Numbered from the stretch's first letter, positions 16,840-27,676 are shown. The stretch: DNA of 58,745 bases from Campylobacter sp. MG1 (GCF_026616895.1 NZ_JANYME010000010.1:1-58745), one strand, 5' to 3'. The notes: generated from the sequence alone by a model not told the origin. Made by a program: numbers and translations.

Positions 16840-17892
16840 TTATTTTTTGCAAGCAGCTTTATATCCTAGATTACACGATTTTTTATAATATTTTTTTGAT
16901 TGTTTAGGATTCTTTTTAATTTTACCATTTGAGAAAAAATCACCTAAGTTATTACAAGCCAATGCATTATTTAATTCACAAGATTTTGTATATAACTTAA
17001 TCGCTTTTGCATAGTCCTTATTTGTCCCTATTCCTTTTGTATTTAATACACCTAAATTATTACACGCAGCAGCATTATTTGCATCACAAGCTTTTGTGTA
17101 GTAATTAACAGCAAGTTTGTAATCAATATTAACACCAAGTCCAAATTCATAAGCCTTTGCTAGTTCATTACAAGCTGGAGCGTAATTTGCTTGACAAGAT
17201 TTTAATTGTAATGATATTGCTGAAGAGTGGTTTATAGGTAGTATTTTGTTATTAGTATGCATTAAGCTTAAGTTATGACATGCTATTGGTTCACCTAATT
17301 CACAAGATTTTAGGTAAAATCCTAGTGTCTTTATCATATCAATATTATTAAAATTTTCGTATATATATCCTGCGTTTAAACAAGCTGATTTATCATTATA
17401 TTTGCAACCTAATTCATAATAATTTAAAGCATTTGAGTAGTTTTGTTTAAAGCCTTTAGCATATTCATATGACAAGCCTAAATTTCTACAAGCCCACCCA
17501 TTTTGAAGTTCACATCCTTTTTTATATTTTTCATTAGCTTTTGAAATATTTTTTGTAACACCTATACCATTTTCTAAAAAGTATCCACTTCTAGCACACG
17601 ATATAGCATTTAAATTGTCGCAAGATTTTTCAGCGTACTCATACGCTAATTTTAAATTTGATTTGTTTTGATTTATATAAGAAAGATTAGAACAAGCTAT
17701 AGCATTATTATTGTCACAAGCTAGTTTATAAAATTTCTCCGCTTCAGTAATATTATTTTGATTATAATATTGAGCACCTAAGTCATTACAAGCATTATAA
17801 TCTAAATTATTGCAAGATTGCTCTAATGTTTTAATATCATAAGCATATAGTATTGTAAATGCTAAAGGTAAAGTTAGTAAAATTTTTTTCAT
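16840..17892 (-). CDS. Secreted Cys-rich Sel1-repeat protein (Hcp family)
   Basis: 350 residues. An N-terminal signal peptide (MKKILLTLPLAFTILYA) is followed by about nine Sel1/TPR-like repeats of about 36 residues. Each repeat carries paired cysteines (ACNNLG, KLACDNNNAIACSNL), which is the pattern of the Helicobacter cysteine-rich proteins, where the pair forms a disulfide inside each repeat. Such proteins are exported to the periplasm or outside and act as binding scaffolds. The start has AAAGGATC upstream on the minus strand. It is a single gene, convergent with ppk. Confidence 0.85.
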   Translation of the reverse strand: MKKILLTLPLAFTILYAYDIKTLEQSCNNLDYNACNDLGAQYYNQNNITEAEKFYKLACDNNNAIACSNLSYINQNKSNLKLAYEYAEKSCDNLNAISCARSGYFLENGIGVTKNISKANEKYKKGCELQNGWACRNLGLSYEYAKGFKQNYSNALNYYELGCKYNDKSACLNAGYIYENFNNIDMIKTLGFYLKSCELGEPIACHNLSLMHTNNKILPINHSSAISLQLKSCQANYAPACNELAKAYEFGLGVNIDYKLAVNYYTKACDANNAAACNNLGVLNTKGIGTNKDYAKAIKLYTKSCELNNALACNNLGDFFSNGKIKKNPKQSKKYYKKSCNLGYKAACKK

Positions 17893-18078
17893 AATGATCC
17901 TTTCAACGCAGATAATTTGTTAAATTAATTACGTAGATTATTAAATTTTGGTATTAAAATGCTTAACCAAGTTAATTAAAATAGTAAAATTTTATTATTA
18001 TCCTTTTAGAAATATTAACCAATTACTAAGTCTTACGATGTAGAATTGACACAAACTTTAAGCTTAAGGAGCATTAAG

Positions 18079-18759
18079 ATGCACAATTTGTTTTTATTCA
18101 GTGATTTTATTACGCATGATATTAAAATTGCTTATTTAGTTCATCTAATTTTAGTTGTACTTATTGTTTTATTGTTAGCTAAAATGGCGACTTCTAAAAT
18201 GCAATTAGTTCCAAGAGGTGTTCAAAATTTAATGGAAATGTTTTTATCAGGTGTTCTTAGTATGGGTAAAGATACATTAGGTAGCGAAGAATTAGCTAGA
18301 AAATATTTACCATTAGTAGCCACAATAGGATTAATTGTCTTTGTTAGTAATATAATAGGTATTATCCCGGGATTTGAAGCACCAAGTGGTAGTTTAAATT
18401 TAACATTAGTTTTAGCTGTGATAGTGTTTGTTTATTATAACTTTGAAGGTATAAGAGAGCAAGGTGTTGTAAAATATTTTTCTCATTTTTTTGGAACAGT
18501 TAAATTTATAGCGCCGTTTATGTTTTTAGTAGAGGTAATTTCTCATTTTTCAAGAATTATTTCATTATCTTTCCGTTTGTTTGGAAATATTAAAGGCGAT
18601 GATTTATTCTTAGCTGTTATTTTGGCATTAGTTCCTTATATAGCACCTTTACCACCATATTTTCTTTTAACATTCATGGCATTTTTACAAACTTTTGTAT
18701 TTATGATATTAACATATGTTTACATTGCTAGTGCAATAGTAGTTGAAGAGGAACATTAA
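18079..18759 (+). CDS. atpB: F0F1 ATP synthase subunit a
   Basis: Membrane stator subunit that forms the proton half-channels against the c-ring. I choose ATG 18079 (226 aa, [10 protein letters not shown]) because TTAAGGAG lies just upstream and the length fits the family; a TTG start at 18046 would read through that ribosome site. Several transmembrane helices are visible. The essential Arg is in LSFRLFGN, and the last helices carry [19 protein letters not shown]. The stop overlaps gatB by one base. The other ATP synthase genes are not in this window. Confidence 0.95.
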   Translation: MHNLFLFSDFITHDIKIAYLVHLILVVLIVLLLAKMATSKMQLVPRGVQNLMEMFLSGVLSMGKDTLGSEELARKYLPLVATIGLIVFVSNIIGIIPGFEAPSGSLNLTLVLAVIVFVYYNFEGIREQGVVKYFSHFFGTVKFIAPFMFLVEVISHFSRIISLSFRLFGNIKGDDLFLAVILALVPYIAPLPPYFLLTFMAFLQTFVFMILTYVYIASAIVVEEEH

Positions 18760-20177
18760 TGGAATTTGAAGTAGTTATTGGTTTAGAAGTTCATACTCAG
18801 CTTAATACAAAAACTAAGATTTTTTGTTCTTGTGCGACAAGTTTTGGTGAAGTTGCTAATACTAATGTTTGCCCTGTATGTTTGGCATTGCCTGGAGCTT
18901 TACCTGTATTAAATAAAGAAGCTTTACAAAAGGCTATATATTTTGGTAAAGCAATTAATGCAAAAATTAATGAAGTAAGTATTTTTAATAGAAAAAACTA
19001 TTTTTATCCTGATTTACCTAAAGCTTATCAAATATCACAATTTGATGTGGCAATAGTTGAAGGTGGAAAATTAGAAATTGAAGGTGATTTTGGTAAAAAA
19101 ATAGTAGGAATTACTAGAGCTCACCTTGAAGAAGATGCAGGTAAAAATATTCACGAAAACGATAATTCTTTAGTGGATTTAAATCGTGCAGGAACTCCAC
19201 TACTTGAGATTGTAAGTGAGCCAGATATTAGAAGTGCTGATGAAGCTGTAGCTTATCTTAAAAAACTTCATTCTATTATAAGATTTTTAGATATTAGTGA
19301 TGCTAATATGCAAGAAGGCTCTTTTAGATGTGATGTTAATATATCTATTAGACCTAAAGGCGATAATAAATTTTATACAAGAGTAGAAATTAAGAATTTA
19401 AATAGTTTTAAATTTATTCAAAAAGCAATAGAGTATGAGAAAGAACGCCAAATAGCTGCTTGGATGGATGGTAAGTATGATAGTGAAGTAGTTCAAGAAA
19501 CAAGATTATTTGATACTACAAGACTTGTTACAAAACCTATGAGAAGCAAAGAAGAAGCTGCTGAATATAGATATTTTGCAGACCCTGATTTATTACCTGT
19601 ATTTGCTAGTGCTGATATGATTAATGTTGCAATTCCTGAACTTGCAGATGAGAAAATATCTCGTTATGTTAGCGAGTATGGGCTAAAAGAAGATGATGCT
19701 AAGGTTTTAGTAAGCTCACTAGAAATGGCTATGTTTTTTGAATATTTAATAAAATCAGGTTGTTCTCCAAAACTTAGTACAACTTGGTTAAGTGTAGAAT
19801 TAATGGGTTTATTAAAAGGTGAATTAAATATAACAAATTCTCCTGTGGGAAAAGAAAAATTAGCAGATTTGATAAAAGCTATTGAAAATAGTGAAATATC
19901 AAATAAAGCAGGCAAAGATGTTTTAGCTTATTTGTTTGAAAACGATATAAGTGTAAGCGATGCTATTGATAAACTAGGATTAAAACAAGTTAGTGATGAT
20001 GGTGCTATTAATGCAATAATAGATGAAATATTATCTAAAAATGCAGATAAAGTAGCTGAATATAAGTCGGGTAAAGATAAATTGTTTGGATTTTTTGTAG
20101 GACAGACTATGAAAGAAGGCAAAGGAGCTTTTAATCCAAATAAAGTAAATGAGCTTTTAAAGGCTAAGCTTGGATGA
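18759..20177 (+). CDS. gatB: Aspartyl/glutamyl-tRNA(Asn/Gln) amidotransferase subunit B
   Basis: Kinase/transamidase partner in the GatCAB complex, which amidates Glu-tRNA(Gln) and Asp-tRNA(Asn). The 472 aa protein starts with [20 protein letters not shown], carries the zinc cysteines CSC and CPVC, the signature [15 protein letters not shown] near 85-100, and [17 protein letters not shown]. The C-terminal YqeY-like tail domain is complete. It overlaps atpB by one base and gpsA by four bases, so the three genes form one operon. Confidence 0.96.
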   Translation: MEFEVVIGLEVHTQLNTKTKIFCSCATSFGEVANTNVCPVCLALPGALPVLNKEALQKAIYFGKAINAKINEVSIFNRKNYFYPDLPKAYQISQFDVAIVEGGKLEIEGDFGKKIVGITRAHLEEDAGKNIHENDNSLVDLNRAGTPLLEIVSEPDIRSADEAVAYLKKLHSIIRFLDISDANMQEGSFRCDVNISIRPKGDNKFYTRVEIKNLNSFKFIQKAIEYEKERQIAAWMDGKYDSEVVQETRLFDTTRLVTKPMRSKEEAAEYRYFADPDLLPVFASADMINVAIPELADEKISRYVSEYGLKEDDAKVLVSSLEMAMFFEYLIKSGCSPKLSTTWLSVELMGLLKGELNITNSPVGKEKLADLIKAIENSEISNKAGKDVLAYLFENDISVSDAIDKLGLKQVSDDGAINAIIDEILSKNADKVAEYKSGKDKLFGFFVGQTMKEGKGAFNPNKVNELLKAKLG

Positions 20178-21052
20178 TTAGCGTAATTGGTTCTGGTAAG
20201 TGGGGTAGTGCAATAGCTCATGCTATCTCACTTAATAACAAGGTAAATATTTGTTCTTTTAGTAAAAAATCAGGTGAATATATTGATATAAACGAAGCTA
20301 AAAAAAGTAAATATTTAATATTTGCATTAAGTGCTCAAGGAACCTATGATTATCTTAGAGCTAACTTTAGTAATTTAAATGATAATTATGTATTAATCGC
20401 TTCAAAAGGTATTTATCAAGACTTGTTTTTACACGATGTATTTTCTAAGTTTTTTCCAATAGAAAATATTAGTGTTTTAACTGGCCCATCTTTTGCAGCA
20501 GAAGTTAGTAAAAATTTACCAACAGCACTTGTAATTAGTGGTATTAATGATAAGTTAAATCAAGAATTTGCTAATTTTTTTCCTAGTTTTATAAAGACAT
20601 ACACCGATAATGATGTCGTTGGTGCTGAGATTTGTGGCGCATATAAAAATATTATTGCTATTGCTAGTGGAATTTGTGATGGATTAGAATTAGGTAATAA
20701 TGCAAGAGCTGCTCTTATTTCTCGTGGTCTTATAGAAATTACTAGATTTGGTAAGTTTTTTGGTGCTAAAGATAATACTTTTCTAGGTTTAAGTGGGGCA
20801 GGTGATTTATTTTTAACTGCTAGCTCAACATTATCAAGAAATTACAGAGTGGGATTAATGCTTGCAAAGGGCTATAATCAAGATGAAATTAAGCAAGAAT
20901 TAAATGAAGTTGCTGAAGGAATTGATACTACTAAATCAGTTTGTAAAATTGCAAAAACACATAATATATATTGTCCTATTGCTAATGAAATTTTATTAAT
21001 TTTAAATGGCAAGAATGTAAAAACTAGCTTACAAGATTTATTAAAAAAATGA
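20174..21052 (+). CDS. gpsA: NAD(P)-dependent glycerol-3-phosphate dehydrogenase
   Basis: Reduces dihydroxyacetone phosphate to sn-glycerol-3-phosphate for phospholipid synthesis. The Rossmann start [11 protein letters not shown] is at residues 4-14. Then come [18 protein letters not shown], the catalytic Lys in [12 protein letters not shown], and [18 protein letters not shown]. The length of 292 aa is slightly short because the N-terminal region is compact. It overlaps gatB upstream and the GH3-like gene downstream by four bases each. Confidence 0.95.
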   Translation: MISVIGSGKWGSAIAHAISLNNKVNICSFSKKSGEYIDINEAKKSKYLIFALSAQGTYDYLRANFSNLNDNYVLIASKGIYQDLFLHDVFSKFFPIENISVLTGPSFAAEVSKNLPTALVISGINDKLNQEFANFFPSFIKTYTDNDVVGAEICGAYKNIIAIASGICDGLELGNNARAALISRGLIEITRFGKFFGAKDNTFLGLSGAGDLFLTASSTLSRNYRVGLMLAKGYNQDEIKQELNEVAEGIDTTKSVCKIAKTHNIYCPIANEILLILNGKNVKTSLQDLLKK

Positions 21053-22026
21053 AAAAAATTTTAATTATATTATTTATAAATATTGTATTGTATTCTCAAA
21101 ATTTATCAAATATAAGCACCCAAAGACTAGCTGGTCAGATGATTATGATAGGTTTTAATGGAAAAGATATTAAAGAATACAATATAAGAAAATTAGGTCA
21201 AGAAGCTAGTCTTGGAAAAGTTGGTGGTATAGTTTTTAGTGCAAATAATTTTACAAATATTGAACAGGCAAAAAAATTAGTTAGTAGATTTAAAAATATA
21301 GCAATTGTAAATCCATTATTTTTAGGTATTGATTATTCAGATATGAATAGTTCTAATTTTAGTGATTTTTATATACCAAATTTTGTTGATTTTAATAAAA
21401 ATTTAAATGATATTAGAACAGATTATTTTGATATAGCTTTCGGTATTAATGAATTAGGTATTAATTTAAATTTAACTTTAAATGTTAATTCTAGTAAAGA
21501 ATTTAATAAAATGAGTATATATGCAAGGGAGTATGCTGATATTTTCAGAAAGAATAATCTTTTAGTTAGTATTAAAAGTTTTCCTGGAGATATGAATGCT
21601 AAAGATGGTGTTATAGGTGATTATAATTTTAAAAATTTAAGACCATTTTATGATTTTATACAAACTAATAAAGCTGATATGATAATGGTTTCAAATAAAA
21701 TTTATCCTATACTAGATAAAAAACCAGCAAATATGTCTAAGAAAATCATTAATATGTTAAAAAATGATTTATCATTTAATGGGGTAATAGTAAGTGATGA
21801 TATCTTAGGTGGTGATTTAGATGGCATAGATTTTAAAGATAGGATAATTGATAGTATAAATGCTGGAGTTGATATATTGTATTTTGGATTATCTAGGATA
21901 AAGTATGGAGATACAGCAAGCTATGTTGTTGATATTATAAGTCAAGCAGTAGATGATGGTAAAATAAGTAGAAGTAGATTAGAAGAATCTTATATAAAAA
22001 TTACTTCTTTAAAAGAGAGAATATGA
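21049..22026 (+). CDS. Divergent glycoside hydrolase family 3 protein (NagZ-like)
   Basis: 325 residues with an N-terminal hydrophobic stretch that could be a signal peptide (residues 1-16). The GH3 beta/alpha barrel is recognisable from QMIMIGFNG, KVGGIVFSANNF, MVSNKIYP and GVIVSDD (248-251), where the Asp in VSDD is the usual nucleophile position. The segment that is KHFPGHG in NagZ reads KSFPGD here (176-181), and the Ser-His acid/base loop behind it is not visible. It may be a divergent periplasmic beta-N-acetylglucosaminidase or an inactive relative. It sits between gpsA and a TIGR02757 gene with ATGA overlaps. Confidence 0.75.
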   Translation: MKKILIILFINIVLYSQNLSNISTQRLAGQMIMIGFNGKDIKEYNIRKLGQEASLGKVGGIVFSANNFTNIEQAKKLVSRFKNIAIVNPLFLGIDYSDMNSSNFSDFYIPNFVDFNKNLNDIRTDYFDIAFGINELGINLNLTLNVNSSKEFNKMSIYAREYADIFRKNNLLVSIKSFPGDMNAKDGVIGDYNFKNLRPFYDFIQTNKADMIMVSNKIYPILDKKPANMSKKIINMLKNDLSFNGVIVSDDILGGDLDGIDFKDRIIDSINAGVDILYFGLSRIKYGDTASYVVDIISQAVDDGKISRSRLEESYIKITSLKERI

Positions 22027-22793
22027 TAAAAAAATTATTAGATGAACAAAGTGGTATTAAAAATACAATTGATAATTTATATTCGCACCCTGACCCATTG
22101 CAAGTAGTATATGATAATATTAATAGCGAATATATAGAGTTTATTGCTTTAATATGCGCTTTATTTGCGTATGGAAATGCTGGTGCTATAGTAAAATTTT
22201 TAAAAAAACTTGATTTTACTTTACTTAATAAAAGTGATGAAGAAATAAGGCAAATAAATCACAAATATAGATTTCAAAACGAAAAAGATGTAGCAGAAAT
22301 TTTTATTAGTCTAAAAAGATTTAAAAAAAAATCAAGTATAAAAGATTTTAGTCATAAAATTTATAAAACAAGCAAAAATAATAAAATATTAGAAGTTATT
22401 CAAGCTTTAATTACTGAGATTTATTCATTGAATGATTATAGAAGTGATGGGTATGAATTCTTTTTTAGTAAAGTTAATAATACAAGTGCGTATAAAAGAT
22501 ATTGTATGTATTATCGCTGGATGGTAAGAAATGATAATTTAGATTTAGGTTTGTTTAATGAAATTAGTCCTGCTGATTTATTAATGCCACTTGATACACA
22601 TACACATAAAATGGGGCTTATGTTAGGACTTATTAAAAGAAAACAAGCCGATCAAAAATGTATGCTAGAGCTTAGTAAGGCTTTAAAAAATTTTTGTAAT
22701 GAAGACCCTTTAAAATACGATTTTGCTTTATATAGAATATCACAGACTAATGATGAAGAAAGTTTAAATAAATTATTACAAATTTATGTTTAA
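22023..22793 (+). CDS. TIGR02757 (DUF2400) family protein
   Basis: 256 residues. The family pattern is clear: YSHPDPLQVVYD near 20, ALFAYGNAG, YRFQNEKDV, KRYCMYYRWMVR, the hallmark LLMPLDTHTHKMG, and DPLKYDFALYRIS at the end. The helical fold recalls HhH DNA-repair folds, but no activity is established for the family. It is the last gene of the atpB operon, joined by an ATGA overlap to the GH3-like gene. Confidence 0.88.
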   Translation: MIKKLLDEQSGIKNTIDNLYSHPDPLQVVYDNINSEYIEFIALICALFAYGNAGAIVKFLKKLDFTLLNKSDEEIRQINHKYRFQNEKDVAEIFISLKRFKKKSSIKDFSHKIYKTSKNNKILEVIQALITEIYSLNDYRSDGYEFFFSKVNNTSAYKRYCMYYRWMVRNDNLDLGLFNEISPADLLMPLDTHTHKMGLMLGLIKRKQADQKCMLELSKALKNFCNEDPLKYDFALYRISQTNDEESLNKLLQIYV

Positions 22794-23096
22794 ATAAATT
22801 TATAAATATTTATTTTTTGTTTGCAAAACAAAATATTTTAATTTTATTAATTTGGATAAGATAAATTATTATAAATTAAGTTATTTTGCTATGTTCTTTA
22901 TAAAAATAATAAATATAAATAATTATTCTATTTTTATAAATATTAAATATAAGTTTATATTTAAATTAATTGTTTGCTATTTAAAAAATATAAATTTATT
23001 TTCATGTAGTTATATTGTTTAGTATAAGTATATTTATTACCACATAGTCTTAAATTAAGATTATTATAATGATTGAATTAAATAAATTGGATAAAA
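22794..23096. other. 303-bp intergenic region before hipA, no gene seen
   Basis: Very AT-rich. No open frame with a ribosome site, in particular no HipB-like helix-turn-helix gene, is present on either strand. It should hold the end of the atpB operon and the promoter of the hipA-like gene (TATAAT-type sequences are abundant and cannot be told apart). Confidence 0.45.
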
Positions 23097-24269
23097 ATGA
23101 GAGTTTTGCAAATTTATAGCAATGATGATTATGTGGGAGATTTAAAAATATCAGCCTATGGTAAAAATGAAACATATTTTTTTACTTATAATAAAGAATG
23201 GCTTATTAATGGATTTGAACTTGACCCAAACTTGCCTTTAGTTGAAACTGAATTTGTAAGCAAGGAATTATGGGGAGCTTTTAGTGATATTAGTCCTGAT
23301 AGATGGGGTCAATTAATTCAAAAACGAAAAGCTGGTAGTGATTTAACGCCTAGTGAATATTTAGCAGGAGTTAGTGATTATTTTAGGATGGGTTCTCTTA
23401 GAGTTAGAGAAAATAATAATTTTATATCACCAACAGATTATATTCTTAATAATATAAATGAATTATGTATTTCATCTCAAAGAATTGAATTAGGTGAAAG
23501 CTTAGAAAGTGATATTAAAAATCTTTTAGCACCGAGTGGTAGTATAGGTGGTGCAAGACCAAAAGCAAGTATTATAAACAATAATGAGCTTTATATAGTA
23601 AAATTTCCATCTATTAAAGATGAATATAGACAAATATCAAATTGTGAAAAAACTATGCTTGATATTGCTAAAATAGCAAAAATTAATACTTGTGAAGTAA
23701 AGTTATTTGAAACCTATAAAGGAACAGCATTACTTGTAAAAAGGTTTGATAGAATAGATAATACAAGAATTCCTTATAAATCAGCTATGACTTTATTAGG
23801 TGTTAAAGAAGGGGAAACAAGTTTTGAAAAATCTTATTGTGATTTAGCATATTGCTTGGATACTAAAAATAAAAAGCAATTGTTTAGAAGAATGGTTTTT
23901 AATGGTTTATTTGGCAATACGGACGACCATTTAAGAAATCACGGCGTTTTATATGATAAAGATACTAAAACTTGGAATTTATCTCCTGCATTTGATATAA
24001 CACCAGAAACAATAGATTATTCAAAACAAAATCACGCTTTAAATTTTATAGATTATGAAAACTTGCCATCGCTTAAATTATTTGATGAAATTAAAGAATT
24101 TTTTGAAATTAATGAAAATGAATTTAAAGAAATTTTAAAAGATATGAAAAATGCTAGAGATAAATTTGAAGAAGTAGCAATTTTAAATGGCGTGAATAAG
24201 GATAATCTAAAAGCTTTAAAAAATAATTACCAACATAAGGATTTTGATAATATTAAAAATATAAGATAA
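23097..24269 (+). CDS. HipA-like serine/threonine kinase (orphan toxin-type)
   Basis: 390 residues, single-chain HipA fold: an N-terminal subdomain (MRVLQIYSNDDYVGDL) with the AFSDISPDRWG motif, then GSIGGARPKASI (ATP-binding loop), VKRFDR, and the kinase core NGLFGNTDDHLRNHGVL with the catalytic Asp, followed by LSPAFDITP with the metal-binding Asp. HipA kinases phosphorylate glutamyl-tRNA synthetase or related targets and cause growth arrest. All key residues are present, so it looks active. No hipB antitoxin gene stands beside it. Confidence 0.87.
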   Translation: MRVLQIYSNDDYVGDLKISAYGKNETYFFTYNKEWLINGFELDPNLPLVETEFVSKELWGAFSDISPDRWGQLIQKRKAGSDLTPSEYLAGVSDYFRMGSLRVRENNNFISPTDYILNNINELCISSQRIELGESLESDIKNLLAPSGSIGGARPKASIINNNELYIVKFPSIKDEYRQISNCEKTMLDIAKIAKINTCEVKLFETYKGTALLVKRFDRIDNTRIPYKSAMTLLGVKEGETSFEKSYCDLAYCLDTKNKKQLFRRMVFNGLFGNTDDHLRNHGVLYDKDTKTWNLSPAFDITPETIDYSKQNHALNFIDYENLPSLKLFDEIKEFFEINENEFKEILKDMKNARDKFEEVAILNGVNKDNLKALKNNYQHKDFDNIKNIR

Positions 24270-24457
24270 ATTTAATTCTTTTATTTATGTTTAGTATGAT
24301 TTTTTATTATTGAAAATTATTTATATTAATATTTTATTAATTATAGTAAAATTTCATATAAACATAATATTATAACTTACGCTGTATTTAAAAACAATAA
24401 GTCTATTTTTTCATAGCAATATATTTTATAGTGTTAATTAATATATGTTTTATGAAT

Positions 24458-24483
24458 TTTTGCCACAATAAACTGTGGCAAAA
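24458..24483 (-). terminator. Intrinsic terminator of glnA
   Basis: A perfect 10-bp inverted repeat TTTTGCCACA / TGTGGCAAAA with a 6-base loop ends one base before the glnA stop codon region. On the minus strand the stem is followed by a run of T, as expected. It may also stop readthrough from hipA. Confidence 0.8.
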
Positions 24484-24484
24484 T

Positions 24485-25915
24485 CTAGCAAGAATATGTA
24501 GTTTTAAATTCATATGCAGTTGGGCGTTGTTCTACTGGCCAAACTTGATTTTTAAACTTCATATGTTGATAATCTTGTATACAAGTATCAGTAAAAATAG
24601 GTTTTAGATAAGCATTATCACGGATTAAGCTCTCTAAAGCACCCCTTAGAGTATGTGGTAATTGCTCTATTCCTTTTTCTCTAATTTCATCAAGGCTTAA
24701 TTTAAATAAATTCTCATCCATAGGTCCAGCTGCAGTAAGCTCATTTTTAATTCCATCAAGTCCTGCTAAAAGCATAGATGAAAATGCCAAATACACATTA
24801 CTAGAACTATCAGGAAAACGCATTTCAACTCTAGCACTTTTTTCGTTAATTCCATAAGGCACTCTACAACTAGCTGAACGATTTTGACAAGAGTAAGTTA
24901 GAATTGATGGAGCTTCAAACCCTGGGATTAATCTTTTATAAGAATTAGTAGTTGGATTTGTAAATGCTGTTACACTTCTTGCGTGTCTTAAAACCCCACC
25001 TATATAATGAATTGCAGTCTTACTAAGTCCTGCATAGCCACTTTTATCATAGAATAGGTTTTTGCCATTTTTAAATAAGCTCATGTGAACGTGCATTCCG
25101 CTACCATTATCAAGATGAAGTGGTTTTGGCATAAATGTAGCAGTTTTACCATTTAGATGAGCTACCATTTTTACTACATATTTATATATTTGAACATTAT
25201 CAGCAGCTTCTACTAAAGTATTAAACTTAACCCCGATTTCTCCTTGACCTTGTGCACATTCATGATGATGAACAAAGCATTCAATACCAACACGCTCTAA
25301 AACCTGAACCATTTCAGCTCTTAAATCTTGCATACTATCGATTGGAGGAACCGGAGTATAACCACCTTTTCTTCTTGGACGATGACCGGTATTGTAAGCG
25401 TCTTCATAATTTTTGTTATCATTCCATTCGCCTTCTTCAGTATCTATTTGATACATAGCACAATTCATAGTATCTATTATTTTAACATCATCAAATATGA
25501 AAAATTCATTTTCAGCTCCAAAATAAGCGGTATCAGCTATTTCATTATTATCTAACATTTTCATAGTTTTTTTAGCTATTGTCCTTGGACATTTTTCATA
25601 AAAATCGTTTTTATATATATCAAAAATGTCACATATTACAATTACGGTATTATCTGTGGCAAATGGATCTAGAAAAGCCGTAGTAACATCAGGGATTAAT
25701 ATCATATCACTTTTATCAATCGGTTGCCAACCCTTATATGAGCTTGCATCAAAAGGAATTCCAGCTTTTAAAACTCCCTCATCAACTGATTTTAAAGTAT
25801 ATGTTAAATGATTCCAAGTTCCATCTAAACTTGTAAATCTAAAATCTACAAATAAAACTTCATTCTTAATACAAAAATCATAAAACTCGCTTATATTATT
25901 TACAAATTTAGCCAT
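24485..25915 (-). CDS. glnA: Glutamine synthetase, type I
   Basis: Makes glutamine from glutamate, ammonia and ATP; the enzyme is a dodecamer in the cytoplasm. The 476 aa protein has [11 protein letters not shown] at the start, the metal-site Glu in [25 protein letters not shown] and the active-site loop [17 protein letters not shown]. At the place of the adenylylation Tyr of enteric GlnA (NLYDLP) it reads NLFKLS, so control by adenylylation is not expected; the related Helicobacter enzyme shows the same kind of change. Single gene with its own terminator. Confidence 0.96.
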   Translation of the reverse strand: MAKFVNNISEFYDFCIKNEVLFVDFRFTSLDGTWNHLTYTLKSVDEGVLKAGIPFDASSYKGWQPIDKSDMILIPDVTTAFLDPFATDNTVIVICDIFDIYKNDFYEKCPRTIAKKTMKMLDNNEIADTAYFGAENEFFIFDDVKIIDTMNCAMYQIDTEEGEWNDNKNYEDAYNTGHRPRRKGGYTPVPPIDSMQDLRAEMVQVLERVGIECFVHHHECAQGQGEIGVKFNTLVEAADNVQIYKYVVKMVAHLNGKTATFMPKPLHLDNGSGMHVHMSLFKNGKNLFYDKSGYAGLSKTAIHYIGGVLRHARSVTAFTNPTTNSYKRLIPGFEAPSILTYSCQNRSASCRVPYGINEKSARVEMRFPDSSSNVYLAFSSMLLAGLDGIKNELTAAGPMDENLFKLSLDEIREKGIEQLPHTLRGALESLIRDNAYLKPIFTDTCIQDYQHMKFKNQVWPVEQRPTAYEFKTTYSC

Positions 25916-26003
25916 GTTTTAACCTTAAGTTGGATTTAATAAGCTATGATTTTAGCTGATTTTGTTTAATAGTTTAGAATATTGGTTTTTACAAGGAATA
26001 TTA

Positions 26004-26417
26004 ATGAATAATAATGAAAGTGTTTTAGAAAATAGTAAAGATGGGATTTTTTCTAGTTTGATTTATAATAAGACCGATATTCTTAATGATTATTTTTTTA
26101 ATTTAGAGAATATATTAAATGGTTTAGATAGTAGTTTAAAATCACAGTTAGATTTTTTTGCAATTTTGTGTGATAAATTTCCAAATGTAGATAAATTTAA
26201 AAGTTCAAAAAATATGTTATATACGCAATTAGAACAAATTAAAACTGCAAAAGATATTGTAGAATTAGTTAATAATGAAAATAGTGATATTAAAGATTTA
26301 TTAATAAAACAAGATGAGGATATTGAAAAATTAAAATCAACTATTAATAAAATCTCGATTTTAACACAACATTCTATAAATTTATTAGAATGCAATATAG
26401 AAAATAACAAGGGATAA
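26004..26417 (+). CDS. Hypothetical protein, helical, upstream of the U32 gene
   Basis: I place the start at ATG 26004, behind CAAGGA, giving 137 aa (MNNNESVLEN); an upstream TTG at 25962 lacks a ribosome site. The sequence is acidic, Asn-rich and predicted helical, with a likely coiled coil in the second half (about 75-125). No signal peptide or membrane segment is seen. I do not recognise the family; a chaperone or adaptor role would be a guess. It is followed after three bases by the U32 gene, so both are co-transcribed. Confidence 0.65.
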   Translation: MNNNESVLENSKDGIFSSLIYNKTDILNDYFFNLENILNGLDSSLKSQLDFFAILCDKFPNVDKFKSSKNMLYTQLEQIKTAKDIVELVNNENSDIKDLLIKQDEDIEKLKSTINKISILTQHSINLLECNIENNKG

Positions 26418-26420
26418 ATA

Positions 26421-27668
26421 ATGCTAACTCCACAAATAATTGCTCCAGCAGGTAATTTAAAAAAATTAAAAATTGCTGTAAATTATGGTGCTGATGCTGT
26501 TTATGCAGGACTTTCATCGTTTTCTTTACGCTCTCGTGCTGCTAAAGAATTTGATGAAACTAGCTTTGCAGAAGGTATAAAATATGCTCATAGCAAAGGT
26601 GTGCAAGTTTATGCAACGGTTAATGGTTTTCATGTGAGTGCTCAACTAGAAGGTCTTAAAAGACATTTAGCCTTACTTGCCGAGCTAAAACCTGATGCTT
26701 TAATAATCGCTAGTATAGGTGCTATGAGATTAGCAAAACAAATAGCTCCTAATATTCCTATCCATGTTAGCACTCAAGCAAATATTTTAAATTATGAAGA
26801 TGCTTTAGTTTATAAGGATTTAGGTGCAAAAAGAGTTGTAATTGCTAGAGAATTAGGCTTAAAAGATGCTTGTGATATAGCAAAAAATGCAGATATTGAA
26901 ATAGAAGCATTTGTGCATGGCTCAATGTGTTTTGCTTATAGTGGAAGGTGTTTAATATCAGCAGTTCAGAGTGGAAGGCGCTCAAATCTTGGTGCATGTG
27001 CTAATGATTGTAGATTTCCTTATGAATTATATGCGAAAAATCCAGAAAATAATGCTTTATTTAGAATAGTAGAAGATGATTTAGGAACACATATTTTTAA
27101 TTCTAAAGATTTAAAGCTTGCTAATTATATAGACAAAATTATGGAAAAAAATGCCATAAATGCCTTTAAAATAGAAGGAAGAACTAAGAGTGAATATTAT
27201 GTAGCTTGTGCAACTAGAACTTACAAACAAGCTGTAATTGATACTTTAAACAATCAATTTGATGCAAAAAAATATGATGATGAGTTAAATACTTTAAAAT
27301 CTCGTGGATTTACTGATGGGTATTTAATGGCTAGGCCTTATGAAAAAGATGATACTCAAAATCACGAAACTTCAATAATGCAAGGCACAATGCAAGTGCA
27401 TGGGTTTAGCGAAAATGGTAAAAGCATAGCTAGTAAGGGAATTATTAAAAAAGATTATGAATACGAAATATTTGCTCCATTAAATGCAAATATTGAATTA
27501 GTAAATAATGAAATAGGCGAAATTTATAAGCGTGATGATAAATATTTTTGCAAATTTAAAAAGCTTATAAATGAGAATAACAAAGAATTTGGCGAATTAC
27601 ATAGTGGCAATATAAATGAGATTTTAAGCCCATCTTTATTGCCAGAATTTAGCTTTTTAAGAGCATAG
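26421..27668 (+). CDS. U32 family protein, probable tRNA 5-hydroxyuridine synthesis (TrhP-like)
   Basis: 415 residues. It starts with the U32 pattern PQIIAPAGNLKKLKIAVNYGADAVYAG and carries VHGSMCFAYSGRCLIS and GACANDCRFPY (four conserved Cys near 170-195), then FKIEGRTKSEYYVA. Members once called collagenase-like peptidases are now known to act in prephenate-dependent hydroxylation of the tRNA wobble uridine (TrhP) or of rRNA (RlhA). The long form with a C-terminal beta domain fits TrhP best. It forms an operon with the genes on both sides. Confidence 0.85.
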   Translation: MLTPQIIAPAGNLKKLKIAVNYGADAVYAGLSSFSLRSRAAKEFDETSFAEGIKYAHSKGVQVYATVNGFHVSAQLEGLKRHLALLAELKPDALIIASIGAMRLAKQIAPNIPIHVSTQANILNYEDALVYKDLGAKRVVIARELGLKDACDIAKNADIEIEAFVHGSMCFAYSGRCLISAVQSGRRSNLGACANDCRFPYELYAKNPENNALFRIVEDDLGTHIFNSKDLKLANYIDKIMEKNAINAFKIEGRTKSEYYVACATRTYKQAVIDTLNNQFDAKKYDDELNTLKSRGFTDGYLMARPYEKDDTQNHETSIMQGTMQVHGFSENGKSIASKGIIKKDYEYEIFAPLNANIELVNNEIGEIYKRDDKYFCKFKKLINENNKEFGELHSGNINEILSPSLLPEFSFLRA

Positions 27669-27676
27669 GAGTTTTT

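Noticed and set aside
18046-18078. TTG start for atpB
   Set aside because: The TAAGGAG before ATG 18079 and the family length favour the later start.
22794-23096. A hipB gene in front of the hipA-like gene
   Set aside because: No open frame of suitable length or helix-turn-helix pattern on either strand.
25252-25811. Plus-strand open frames within glnA
   Set aside because: glnA is complete on the minus strand with all motifs; these frames are shadows.
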